Below are positions 54,019-63,690 of a DNA stretch of 64,000 nucleotides, in pieces (position 1 is the first letter of the stretch; each line of letters begins with the position of its first letter). The stretch is from Eutreptiella sp. 'Long Island Sound 2002' (Eukaryota > Euglenozoa > Euglenophyceae > Eutreptiales > Eutreptiaceae). Position numbers and translations under genes: made by a program. The notes beneath the pieces are model-generated. The model saw only the letters and a list, made by a program, of their open reading frames with translations. It ran no database searches and was not told the DNA's origin. The stretch spans positions 23,430,052-23,494,051 of the forward strand of contig OZ038398.1 of the NCBI GenBank assembly GCA_964036045.1, in the 5' to 3' direction.

Positions 54019-54825
54019 GCCTAGCCAGTCCATCAGCGCATGGTATGGCAAACTCAAGCCATGAGTGTGCACCCCGGACCCCAATCCACAAGTATTGCAG
54101 CAACAGGTAATGTATCGTCCACAGAGGAACAAAAAAAAACGAAAATCAAACAACCCATCTTAGCAGCAACATCCAGCACCAAGGACTACCACAGGATTCT
54201 AAAGGGAGAAGAAACATATTACAACAAGGTAAAAGCACTAAAATACCTTGAGTCTGCAACGGACCCGTAGGGCATCAAAAGGTAATGGAAAAATTGTCCA
54301 CCCCCACTCAGGTACCAAACTAAAAGGATGTTGCAAGTAGCACAAGATGTACAAACCACTGGGTGCCAAGATATCCTCAAGGCAAGGCATTATGATGGCA
54401 TTGGGTACCGGAGGGTAGGCAAGTGGTTGCAGCACATGTCGCGTGCCTGCTTCGGTTGGGAATATGAGGTGAAGCTGACGTAACATTTACTGGGTTTGAG
54501 AGACGCGCTTCTTTAGCAGAATGTGAGGAGGCGTGACGAAGAAGAAGGAGGAAATGTGCCCATGGTGCCGGTGGCCAAGCGCCCATGCATCACTAGGAAG
54601 ATGGTTGGACAAATTAGGGCTTCCCTAGGCTCCACGGAGGCGCCCCAATCCAAGAGGACATGTCACAGGTGAGGTGATGCCGTACCACAGGGTCGTGGTG
54701 ATCCCAGATCACACTATATACTCAAGGTATACTCAAGGTAGGAAAACAAGTGGCTCCTTCTGTGTCAATTGTGACCCCTATCTTTGACAAGGGAAGAAGC
54801 AGTGTTATGTTCTAAGAGAGTATAT

Positions 54826-55335
54826 TAGCGCACTGGGCGCGCCGGCCAAACTTTTCTCTTATCTTCGCCCAGTTTCCATGATTTTCCGCATTTTTTGTCC
54901 CCGTGTTGGGGACAGGTTGTTGTTTGAAAACATATTTTGATGCTTCTTTCCAATTGGGGATGTCGTACATTTGGATTGTCACACACTTTCACCATTTGTC
55001 ACGCTTTTTTTTTGTTCATTTCCACCACAACCACTCCTTTCTAGGTTGATTTATCCCCACCATGGGACCCCGAGAAGGCAGGGGTGATGTAGCCATATTG
55101 ATCTCTCCCCACCCACCATGGGGACCCCGAGAATAGGGGTGATGTAGCCATATTGATCTCTCCCCACCATGGGGAACCCGAGATGATTGTGATGAAGATG
55201 ATAAAGACTTTTGTGCTTTGTGTTGTCACAAACGCACCACCCCAGTTTGTGGGCAGTGCTATGAGAGGTATTGCGCTACATGTATTGACCCTCACACTTG
55301 TGGGGATGAAGTGGTGCATGTTGCACCATAATTTT
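54826..55335 (+). pseudogene. second GC-box/zinc-ribbon fragment (relative of the 25.6-kb block)
   Basis: TTAGCGCACTGGGCGCGCCGGCCAAAC at 54831 resembles the GC box at 25957. After ~330 bp, the frame DKDFCALCCHKRTTPVCG, QCYERYCATCIDPHTCGDE parallels the zinc ribbon at 25580-25690. Between them two direct copies of GTGATGTAGCCATATTGATCTCTCCCC occur (55086 and 55141). The order of box and ribbon is reversed relative to the 25-kb block. Confidence 0.45.
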
Positions 55336-55713
55336 GCAATGTTTCTTTACATCGGTGACCTTCCCATGTTGCAATACACCCTATATTATTTCCCCGGAAT
55401 ACAATCCTAGGCAAGCATTACGGTTGTGGAATAACAATGCATGAAAGGTTCCTTGTTCACCCGCAGTTGTGCTTTGTTGTGTCATTCATGCTTAGGGTTC
55501 CTAGGCTGGAGGAGGGAGTGATATTTGGTGGTAAAGCATTGGGATGGACGACCGGGACATTGATTTGGATGCACGCCGGGCAACCGTACCCTGCATGGGC
55601 TACGCACACATTGGCCCCTGCCAACCGCCGTTGCTTATCCTCCAACCACTGTCAGTTGCCCTCGAACTGCCGGGCTCAAGGTGGCGGATGCCACCATTGG
55701 TGTTTTGTGTTTG

Positions 55714-55736
55714 TGCGCGCGCGCGCGTGTGTGTGC
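55714..55736. repeat. GC/GT dinucleotide tract
   Basis: GCGCGCGCGCGTGTGTGTG, about 75 bp upstream of the ADP-ribosylglycohydrolase start. Confidence 0.8.
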
Positions 55737-55810
55737 TGTTCAAGACCACCTATTTTTTCAACAAATCTCTTTGCCATGGCATCGTCATCACCCCGCTCCC
55801 CACAGGCAGT

Positions 55811-56176
55811 ATGCTGAGCCCGGGCAAAGTACTCCTTTGTGTTGTGGGGCTGGGCACAGGAGGCGCACTCCTGGGCCTGGTCTACCGTCGCCGCACCCGC
55901 ACTGCTGCACGGCGCCGCCTCGCTACGGAGCTGCGCCCTGGCCTGCGGTCGATGCTCCTGGGCATTGCACTGGGGGACGCGTTCGGAGCCGGCATCGAGT
56001 TTCAAGATGCGGAATGGATCCGCGACGCAAAGAACGTGGACTTCCGGAGGTGGGTCAATGTCCGGGGCCCGTACTTCACTTTGAGCCCCACCAATTCGCG
56101 GAATTTTTCCGGCGGCATGTACACGGATGACACGGAGATGACCGCGGGGCTCATGAAGGCGCTGCTGGAGTCAAAG
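55811..56176 (+). CDS. ADP-ribosylglycohydrolase-like protein, exon 1
   Basis: Residues 1-122 of a predicted 409-aa protein. A hydrophobic segment (about 6-25, VLLCVVGLGTGGALLGLVY) followed by an Arg-rich stretch suggests an N-terminal membrane anchor or organelle signal, unusual for the family. The catalytic fold starts with LLGIALGDAFGAGIEF; GGMYTDDTEMTAGL (T105-D-D107) is the first metal-binding motif. These enzymes use two Mg ions to remove ADP-ribose from proteins or small molecules. ATG at 55811 is the only Met before the domain in this frame after the low-complexity leader. Donor TCAAAG|GTGTGC, phase 0. Confidence 0.85.
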
Positions 56177-57552
56177 GTGTGCGGCATTTGTGACTGCAAC
56201 ATGCAGTATGTGGCCGTCAGGGCAATAGGGAAGGGGGTTTAGGCAGGAGGATCACCAGGGTAGGGGCTGGAATGCGATGGAAACCGAAATCGTCTCGCGG
56301 AGGTTGTGAGATCCAAACCAAGCGGGCCCTCATATACGTGGGAAACGCCACAAACCCCCCCTTGTTGGCCCATTGGCGCCCCAGAGCCCAATCAATTCGA
56401 GGTTCAGCCCCCTCTGAGGATCCTCGTGTTGTCCAATAAAGGTATTCTCCAGGGTGCCCCCCCCCCCCCCCCAGAGTGGGTGGGCGGACAGAAGCAGTTG
56501 CGGCAGAATGAACTGTCACCGGGAAGGGGGCAAGGGTGCCCCTCCCCTCCCTCAGGCGCTTTCCTGGCTGATGGACGTCCATTTGCGTGCGGTTTCATTT
56601 TTTTGTTCCCTTGTCCTCACGTGAGGGCCGGCAACCATCGGGGTGTTGTGGACTGGCACGAGGCCGCCGCCACCGAGGCACACTGGGCGGCCCGTGCCCA
56701 TGTGTGTGTCCATTTTCCGTTGAGGCGTATCTGTTTTTGGGATAGACGTTCATAACCGTCCCTCCTCCAAACCGGCACCAGCGTCAGGGACGTCTCCTCT
56801 TCTGGCCGGGGGTGTGTGCCCGAGCCGTGCAAGTCAGTGCGGGTGCGGGATGTGTTGCCGGCTCAGATTGGCGCACATGCGTCTGTGCGAAAGGGGGGGT
56901 GCGGCACAAAGGCTGAAGGAGTGTGCCGGTTGGTTGTAAGAGGGGGGGGGGGGGGTAAAAGGACATTCAAAGCCAGCGCACAGCGTGGACTGCAGCCAAT
57001 TTGTGCAACGCTTCCGGCGGTGGGACGCAACAGGAATTTTTGACAACTGACAACCAGACCTGTGCTTAACACGGGGGGGGGGGGAGACACGAATAACAGC
57101 GACTGTCAGTTGAGCTCCAAGCGTATTTTTCCAACCCCAACTGTGGCTACAACGGCAGCCCTGGTCAGGCATGATCAGACAGAACTTACCCAGCAGCACA
57201 GCAGTGTTGATTTACAGTGAACCACACCTTTGTTTTTTTACTTTTACGAAGGACCGCCGCTTCAGGACAGCCCTATGGGCTGGCAGTTAACCGCCAACCG
57301 CTGGCGGTTGCCGGCAGTTACTGGCCAATTTTCTGTTAATTAAGAACCGACTGCGGGTGAAGGTTCACATGCCTGTTCTTCATGAACGATAAACTTCAGA
57401 TGGATGTATCACCGGATGATTTGCATTTTTGCTGTGTTTAGTGCCCGGGTGCCTCTTTCTGCATGGCGGTGTGCGGTGTGCGCGTTTTGTGGGTGAGCCG
57501 TGCATCGAGACATTGTTTTCTTGCGTGAAGGCACCCCCTGCCGTCTTCCCAG
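56177..57552 (+). other. inferred ADP-ribosylglycohydrolase intron 1
   Basis: Phase-0 intron with polyC/polyG runs at about 56456, 56941 and 57074. CGAAGGACCGCCGCTTCAGGACAGCCCT near 57250 resembles the termini of the 49850 element, followed by CCGCCAACCGCTGGCGGTTG, a hairpin. No extra exon found. Confidence 0.6.
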
Positions 57553-57921
57553 GCCCCGCTCACCCAAGACACGCTGATGGAGTACTGGCGGAAGGAGTAC
57601 GACTTGGCCAAGACCCACTTCATCTCCACGTGGCTCTGGGGGCTGGTGGGCGTCGGGCGCAACGGGCACGGCAGCATCGCCAAGGTCTACGCGGGCCAGG
57701 CCACCCTCGCCGCCGTCCAGCGGTTGCAAGCGGACCGCCCCTACCCCGGCAACGCCCCCCCCATGCGGGCCCTCCCGCTCGCCTTCGTCCCCCCCGGGCG
57801 GCGCCTCCCCATGTGCATTCTCAACGCGGACACCACCCACCCCCACCCCAAGGCCCGCCTGGCCAGTTACCTCATGGCCACGGCGGGGGCGTTCCTCCTC
57901 CGTGAGGGTGGGGCCTATGAG
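57553..57921 (+). CDS. ADP-ribosylglycohydrolase-like protein, exon 2
   Basis: Residues 123-245. Opens after TCTTCCCAG with APLTQDTLMEYWRKEYD. GLVGVGRNGHGSIAKVYAG, PGNAPPMRALPLAFVP and NADTTHPHPKARLASYLMAT are strongly conserved family segments (substrate and metal environment). It joins exon 1 in phase 0. The 3' end is less certain: CTATGAG|GTTGCC (used here, phase 0) fits exon 3; CTCCTCC|GTGAGG is a better donor but would need a phase-1 partner I could not find. Confidence 0.85.
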
Positions 57922-58830
57922 GTTGCCCTTCCACATGACACACGCACCCATGGCATTGCGTGTGTAGCGGCTGCACGGTGCACTCCTGTTTCTTGTCTAT
58001 TGGGGGTGCGGTTGATGGTGCCATTTGAGAATCCCAGACCGTGACAACCCTCAGAACTGAAAAATCTGAGGCGAAGAATCAGCACGTGTCATATCCGCTG
58101 CCACACTGAGCTGCGGGACAATCGTAGCACTAGACTGCTCTGATTCCTGATTCCGAGAACTCTCTGGAGTACCGTCTGGTACGAGGGCTGGGCCAGCTTG
58201 CCCAGGTCTGAGCCAAGAAAACGATTTTTTGGGGCAAAGAATCAGCATTATTAAGTTCGGAAATGCAATTTTCGTCCAGGCACCCACCCTCAAAGTTGAA
58301 GGGCCTCGAGCCTACACTGAGTGGCAGCGCCAAAGCCTGAACGCGGGCTGCACCGCACGGGCGGCTGGACGCGGTGTGCGCAGCACAAGCGGCTGAGCGC
58401 GGCTTGTGCCACACGGGCAGCTCAACGTGGGATGCGCCACACGGGCGGCTAAACATGGGTTGCCCCGCAAGAGCAGCTAAACGCGGGTTGCGCCGCACGA
58501 GCTGTGCCAGAACACTTTTTTTCTTCAGCCTTGCATTTATGTCGTTTGTCGCTTTTGTCCTGCTGCAGGTACTGGGACGGGTCCAGTACACAACATTTGC
58601 CGCACTGCTGTCACACAGGGCGCCCAGTGGCGCAATTTTTGTTGGCTGGTGCCCGACGAGGTACAGCACTCAGTGTTTTGGTTGCTCGGTCTGTTCGCTC
58701 CATGCGGGGGTGTCTGCGCCAGTGCATTGGGCTGTTTTTCAAGAGTGTGTCGACGCACTAGCCCCTCCCCCGTGTCCAAGTCACTCCAGATGTGTGTCGC
58801 GGCTTTGCCGTGTTGAGACATGCAGTACTG

Positions 58831-59030
58831 CACCTCTCAGTCCAGAACCCCCTGTCCCGCCCCTAGACACAGCGGTCTGAGGCACCTTTGCTGGTTGCAC
58901 TGGCTCGGTGGCCCTAACCCTAGCCTAGAGTCACAAGGGGGGCCTGATCATGTCGCACAGCGGCTGCTACTGAGTGACACAGCTAAGTCGCAGAAGTTTT
59001 TCTGAGTCAGGCGGCGGGTGCTCTTGAGTC
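58831..59030 (+). repeat. 200-bp dispersed repeat, copy 2
   Basis: Differs from 21458-21657 at three visible positions. Its flanks (GTGTCGCGGCTTTGCCGTGTTGAGACATG at about 58794 and CTGGAGGGTGACAACTATCG at 59033) match sequence at 19443-19472 and 19500-19520, where the two are only ~30 bp apart. So the 200-bp piece sits inside another repeat. Confidence 0.85.
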
Positions 59031-59298
59031 CTCTGGAGGGTGACAACTATCGTAGATCTATGGCCAAGTTGCTCCAGAAGGCTTGACTCTTCAAGACAAT
59101 CCTGACAAAGTGCTGTGAGAGTTTCCTGCAGTGCTTCCGGAGGGGAGCGGCCATCCGTTTTGTGGCCAGCCCGCTCCTTGGTGGAGCCCAAGGGCACGTG
59201 TATCGCGTTGGAAGATATTTGGAACCCGGCGCTGTTGTGGGGATCCCATGAAAGCGTCCCAGCACCAGAATACCCCCTCCCCCTTTTGTCCTTTAGGA

Positions 59299-60052
59299 AG
59301 TACCATGCGAATTCTAAAGATTTGCGAAAATGATTAATTCCTGGCACAAGGTGTTGTTGTCCGCGAAAAAAAACGCAGAAAAAAAATTAGTTAATGGCTT
59401 CATGCCTTTCGCAAAAATGGGTTCCGCAAAAAAAATCGCAAAAATAAAATAATTTTTGCCCCTGCCCCCCCTTTTTGCAAGAATGCCAGAATCGCGGGAG
59501 AGTTTGCCCAACTGCTTGTTGTCCCCCTCTTATGTGTCTCATGCCCCGTTCTGCACCTTGCTTTGCTTTCAGAGAATGATGCATCCGGGATTGTCACAAG
59601 TGTTAAAATAGTGGAATGTGGCTGTTGATGTGCCCCAAAGCAGATAAAGGGGCTAGTTCGGGACATGGATATTTGGAACTGGTTTGTTGAAAAACTGGTA
59701 GACCTGAACCATGCTTGTTGGTGCTTATCTGTTCTATGGACTGCAATGGACATTTGTATGCCTGTGTAGGAATGGACTGCAATCCCAGAGTCCAAGGTAC
59801 GCACGGTTTCTTGCAGTAGTAACAAAAGGAATCAACCCCAATCCCCAAAACGCAAAAAACCGCAAAAAAAATTAATTTTTGGCCCAACACCTTACGCAAA
59901 AATGGGCTCCGCAAAAAAAAATCGCAAAAAAAATAATTTTTGCCCATTTTTGCCCATTTTGGATGCTGCCGCAAAATTTTTGCTTATTATTAATTCAAAA
60001 CACCCAACGCAAAAATTAGGATTCCGCGAAACTTTAGGATTTGTACGGTACT
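59299..60052. mobile_element. inverted-repeat element (AGTACCRTRC family), copy 2
   Basis: Ends AGTACCATGCGAATTCTAAA...GCGAAA (left) and, on the minus strand, AGTACCGTACAAATCCTAAA...GCGGAA (right) match at 24 of 31 positions. The interior is AT-rich with repeated CGCAAAAAT/ATTTTTGCG units at 59410-59460 and 59840-59960 that can form hairpins. No ORF. I found no target duplication. Homologous to 46188-46863. Confidence 0.7.
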
Positions 60053-60253
60053 CCCTTCCCAGTGGGCAGAGGGCATGGGTGGATATCGTGGATATTGGCC
60101 CATGATGAAGGGAAATGGGGCCATATTCAAGGGGTTGAAATGGTGTGGCGGGGGTTGGGGTCGTCTTGTGCGGATTGGGGGTTGGGGGTTGTGTGTCGCG
60201 CGCGCAGTGCCCGCTTTCCTGATGACCAGGCCCTTCCCCCTGAACGCCTGCAG

Positions 60254-60748
60254 GACGTGCTGTCGCACTGCATCGCCGCCGGCGACGCCCTCGAGACCCA
60301 CAGCCCCGAGGCGTACGACGCCGAGACCCTCGCGTACCTCCGCTCCGTCGACGCCCTCCCGGACTGGCACGGCTACGGGCCATGCCTGCAGGGCCTGCCC
60401 CTCGAGGCCCTGTGCGGCCCGCAGCCCATCCCCTGGGCCACGCAGATGCGGGGCTCGCCCGTCCGGGGGCTGGACAGCAGCGCCATGCACACCGTCGGGG
60501 TCGTGCTGTACCTTCTCAAGTGGCACCAGGGCCCCCTCGACGCCCTTCGGGCGGCGATGTGGGTCGGGGGCGACGTGGACTCCGTCGGGGCGCTGGTGCT
60601 GGGGCTGGTGGGCGGGCGCGGGGGGCTCGGCTTCGGGTCCGAGTGGGGGCTGCCGCTGTGGATGGTGGACCGCCTGGAGGACATGGAGGGGCTGGTGCGG
60701 CTGGCGGACGCCTTCGGGGTGTGGACGTGGACGCAGTGGGACGACTGA
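60254..60748 (+). CDS. ADP-ribosylglycohydrolase-like protein, exon 3
   Basis: Residues 246-409. LCGPQPIPWATQMRGSP, SSAMHTVGVVLYLLKWHQ and MWVGGDVDSVGALVLGLVGG (second metal-binding motif, D352 and D354) complete the fold; it ends WTWTQWDD and TGA. The acceptor CCTGAACGCCTGCAG at 60253 has the best pyrimidine tract and keeps phase 0. Earlier acceptors (GACCAG at about 60229 or CGCGCAG at about 60206) would add up to 16 residues, SARFPDDQALPPERLQ. GC content is very high compared with the flanking intron. Confidence 0.85.
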   Translation, partial: DVLSHCIAAGDALETHSPEAYDAETLAYLRSVDALPDWHGYGPCLQGLPLEALCGPQPIPWATQMRGSPVRGLDSSAMHTVGVVLYLLKWHQGPLDALRAAMWVGGDVDSVGALVLGLVGGRGGLGFGSEWGLPLWMVDRLEDMEGLVRLADAFGVWTWTQWDD

Positions 60749-63085
60749 CCGCCCCGGGGCCTGCGCGGGGCTGCCGCGTCACGCCACGACGTGCCCAAAT
60801 TGAAGGTGGTGAAGATTGAGCGCTTGGAGGCGCATGCAACTGTGCGAGAATCTGACAAAGCTACCGAGCAAGATGACACAGCCTGCGCCAAGCCAGGTTC
60901 AGCTGACGTGTGCTTGCAAGATGAACCATCAACTTACTCGGTCTCCATCGTAGCTCTATGAGTGCAGGGAAATCTCGTTAGGATTTCGTCAGGCGCGCCA
61001 CGTGCCATATGCCACTCGTCAGCCGTCGCCCCCTTCGTGCGCTGAGCATCAGGAACCAGCTGCGTCCGGCACGCGGCGCAGCGACCCAGCGACAGGGGTC
61101 ACGTCTGTCGGTGCGGCGGCGCACAACAGGCGCACGTCTGGCTCGGGACCAAACCGTGAGATTGACGTAGTCAGAGCCTCGTCACAGCAGCAGCCCAAGT
61201 CAGAAGGCTGGAGCCTGAGACCCGGGTCCGTCAGAACACGTCCCCGGAGCATTGGGCTGACCAGCGCTCCAGGGGCTCGTTGGGTCTTGGGCGAACCATC
61301 CACAGCGAAGGAAATGCAACGGATTGTGAACTGTCCGCCCAATCCAGAGCAGCACTCAGCGGCGGGCGAGAAGTGCCCTTCCAACGGGCAGTTGAATGAG
61401 ACGGATGCTGATGAAGTGAGTCAGGGGCTGCGTGCAGTGGGCGGTTGGGTGTTTGTTTGGAAGGGGCGTTGGGGTTTCTTCATAAAACATTCAATGAGTT
61501 GCCCGCCACTCGCCATGCCCGACACCGCTCTGGCCCTACGCCTGTGCTCTCTGCCCCGGCCCTTGCACCCTCGTGCCGAGTGGAATGGAATGGACGATGC
61601 GGCGGGTCACGCAAACGCATCGGGGGTGGCGGCAAGGCCGCAGGGTCCCATCCGCTCCGGATTCTGTCCTGTGGCCGCAAACGTCGCGAAATGGCACCAA
61701 CCCTCTGTTTCCGAACGGGAGAAAATCACGGTGGCGGCCTTGGAGCACAGCCAAACGTGCCACTGGCGTCCGCCGGATCAGAACGTGATCAGAAGGAGCC
61801 GAATCCTACCGAGCCGCAGCTGGTCCCACCTGAGTTCCGGGAGCGACAGGGTCCTGAGTGGCACACAACACGGGCAACGCACCAGGGGCCTGTCTGGGCA
61901 CAGCGCACGGCCTTGCACTGCGGAGTTTTGTGCGGCGACCTGAAGCAATGGACTGCAACGCTTTTGGAAGAAAAACAGGCCCAAGCCGCCGCGTAGAGTG
62001 ACCTCGCACTTGTTGGGGCCACCAACTGTGAAATTGGGATGCCTCAGTGTGACCGTGAATGCGTCCACCTCATCTGCATTGCATCGGTGATCAACGGGCC
62101 GCCCTTTTTGGACAACCCACACCTGTGCCCCTCTCCGTATTTTCTTTTTGTAGCACACCGCGTCTGATGTGTGGTCCATGCCCTGACAGTGGTAGCAGCA
62201 GCTACCGCCGACGATACAGTCTGACCTACCCGCACGTAACACATGGTCACAGAACACAGCACAAAAAAAGTTCTTCGGAGACCCGCACCCAAAACGCTTC
62301 GTAGAACGGAACTGGACAAGTTGCGGTTCGGCAATCGCAGGTCGTCCACTGCCCACACCTGCATTGTGCGTGCCCCAACAACAGCGGGGACCCATTCTGC
62401 CTTCTCTCCTTCGTGGCTCCGCCGCCAACCCGGGAAATTTGAATTTTGACCTTGCGTTGATAGGCTTGATAGGCTGCGCTCAGGCCTGTTCTGGTGCAGG
62501 TCTGTGCGATTGTCTATACCACTGGAACTGCTCAAAGCCGCCCCAGAGGGCCCTCGCACCGTATTGTGACCGTCAGTATCCCCCCGCCCCCCCAACCAAC
62601 GTTCCAACCGCCAGTAACCGCGTTGTATTCGCTCTTGAGACCCCCACACCTCCCTCCCATTCACAGCACAGACCCGGCCATCCCCCCCCCCCCCCTGCAC
62701 ATGGTACACACAGCACACCACAGCGTTACTGGGTGCTGCACAGGCCGGGGACAGGGGGTATCTTCTGAGGGCTCCGTGCCAAAACCCTTGTGGACTGCTT
62801 TGCTGCTGCTGATGTGGTTGCTGTGGTCCGAGAACGTGCACACCGCTCAAGCAGCCCTACCCTGTGGTACCGATACCAAAGGGACACTGCAGCCCCGCAC
62901 GCTTTCCCCAGATCCCAGCCTAAGCCCCTGAGACTGGCTCAGGCTGTAAGAGACCTGTGCCCAGGCGAAGCCTGGACCCGGAGGCACCTGCCTCAGGCAA
63001 GGGGTGGCCCTGGGACACCGCCTCGGGTTTGTATCTCTGGGGCTAAGGCTCACATGAGGCCTGACCCAATCTCCTGTTTTCCCCC
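60749..63085. other. downstream region, no gene confirmed
   Basis: A plus-strand frame (61002-61943) and an overlapping minus-strand one (61778-62428) are both long in this GC-rich stretch. The minus-strand part around 62000-62230 (KKIRRGAQVWVVQKGRPVD, DAFTVTLRHPNFTVGGPNK) reads like protein but matches no family I know. Confidence 0.35.
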
Positions 63086-63690
63086 TACCCTCCCCCCCCC
63101 CTTGCGCTAACACGGGCTTGTCCAAACACGGAGACCCCGTATTTCCGCACTTTTGGTCCTTTTTTTGAACCGTCGTTTTTTCGGTTCTGATCCAATAGAG
63201 AACGTGGTTTATAGCTTTGTGCAGGATGCAGGAAGGGTCAATATGGGTGACAAAGTGTTGCTACAGCTATAATTCCATGTGCTCTTGTACTCTGGGGTGT
63301 ATGCCGGTCTGTTGGACACTCTTTCATAGTCATGAACGATTCTCTTTTCGCTGCTGGACAGCCTGTCACATACCAGCGGTACACAAACAATGAGTCTGTG
63401 CCTGCTCGAGTTTTGGGTCCCTCAACACGAGGTGAGCAGTACATTCACACTGTGTATGAGCGCAACGGGCATGAACAAGAGCATCATGCACCTCTGGAGC
63501 GTGTCTCTTTCCCCATACAATGCTATCATGTTGGGAGGGTTAAGGTTGGGCTATGCCTGCAACTTGTGTTCCGTAGTACGTGCTGCGCGCTAACACGGGC
63601 TTGTCCAAACACGGGGACCCCGTGTTTCCGCACTTTTGGTCCTGGAACCAGAACCTGGCCCGTGTTTGCGCAAGGGGGGGGGAGGGTACA
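63086..63690. repeat. inverted/direct repeat structure bounded by C and G runs
   Basis: TACCCT plus a C run plus TTGCGCTAACACGGG at 63086-63115 is the inverse complement of CCCGTGTTTGCGCAAG plus a G run plus AGGGTA at about 63658-63688. Inside, a ~58-bp phrase (GCGCTAACACGGGCTTGTCC ... CCGCACTTTTGGTCC) occurs twice in direct orientation, at 63104-63162 and 63587-63645. The second contains the 21-bp palindrome AAACACGGGGACCCCGTGTTT. The layout suggests an approximately 600-bp inverted-repeat element with a sub-terminal duplication. Confidence 0.6.
63332..63560 (+). pseudogene. retroelement-like C-terminal domain fragment
   Basis: MNDSLFAAGQPVTYQRYTNN, ESVPARVLGPSTRGEQYIH and HAPLERVSFP give a compact ~65-residue motif. 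It reminds me of SH3-like tail domains (G-x-x-V-x-Y-x-R ... VPA.V.GPS ... LERVSFP) in algal and protist retroelement polyproteins. It lies between the two direct repeats of the 63.1-63.7-kb structure. This is a recollection of a pattern and no more than that. Confidence 0.3.

Larger units (their letters stand above)
50880..54660 (+). mobile_element. degenerate LINE relic: endonuclease - RT - RNase H - zinc finger
   Basis: Four domains follow each other in order on the + strand but in several frames with many stops. RNase H precedes the Cys/His zinc motif, the reverse of the 2205-4465 element, so this is a different lineage. It is more AT-rich than the other LINEs. Ends and target duplication could not be defined. 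The relic lies between the glycosyltransferase and ADP-ribosylglycohydrolase genes. Confidence 0.75.
57922..60253 (+). other. inferred ADP-ribosylglycohydrolase intron 2
   Basis: Contains GGGCGGCT-type short repeats near 58360-58500, the mosaic repeat 58792-59069 including the 200-bp copy, and the inverted-repeat element 59299-60052. Confidence 0.55.

Noticed and set aside
57429-57905. 158-codon frame rich in Arg/His/Pro
   Set aside because: Off-frame reading of ADP-ribosylglycohydrolase exon 2.
60075-60839. Arg/Ala/Gly-rich frames over exon 3 on both strands
   Set aside because: Shadows of the GC-rich exon 3 coding frame.
61002-61943. Plus-strand 313-codon frame downstream of the ADP-ribosylglycohydrolase gene
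   Set aside because: No recognisable domain, starts with a GTG codon, and an equally long minus-strand frame overlaps it in a GC-rich stretch.
62044-62850. Minus-strand 268-codon frame
   Set aside because: Low-complexity Gln/Ser/Arg composition, no domain; overlaps a different minus-strand frame that looks slightly more protein-like but is also unassigned.
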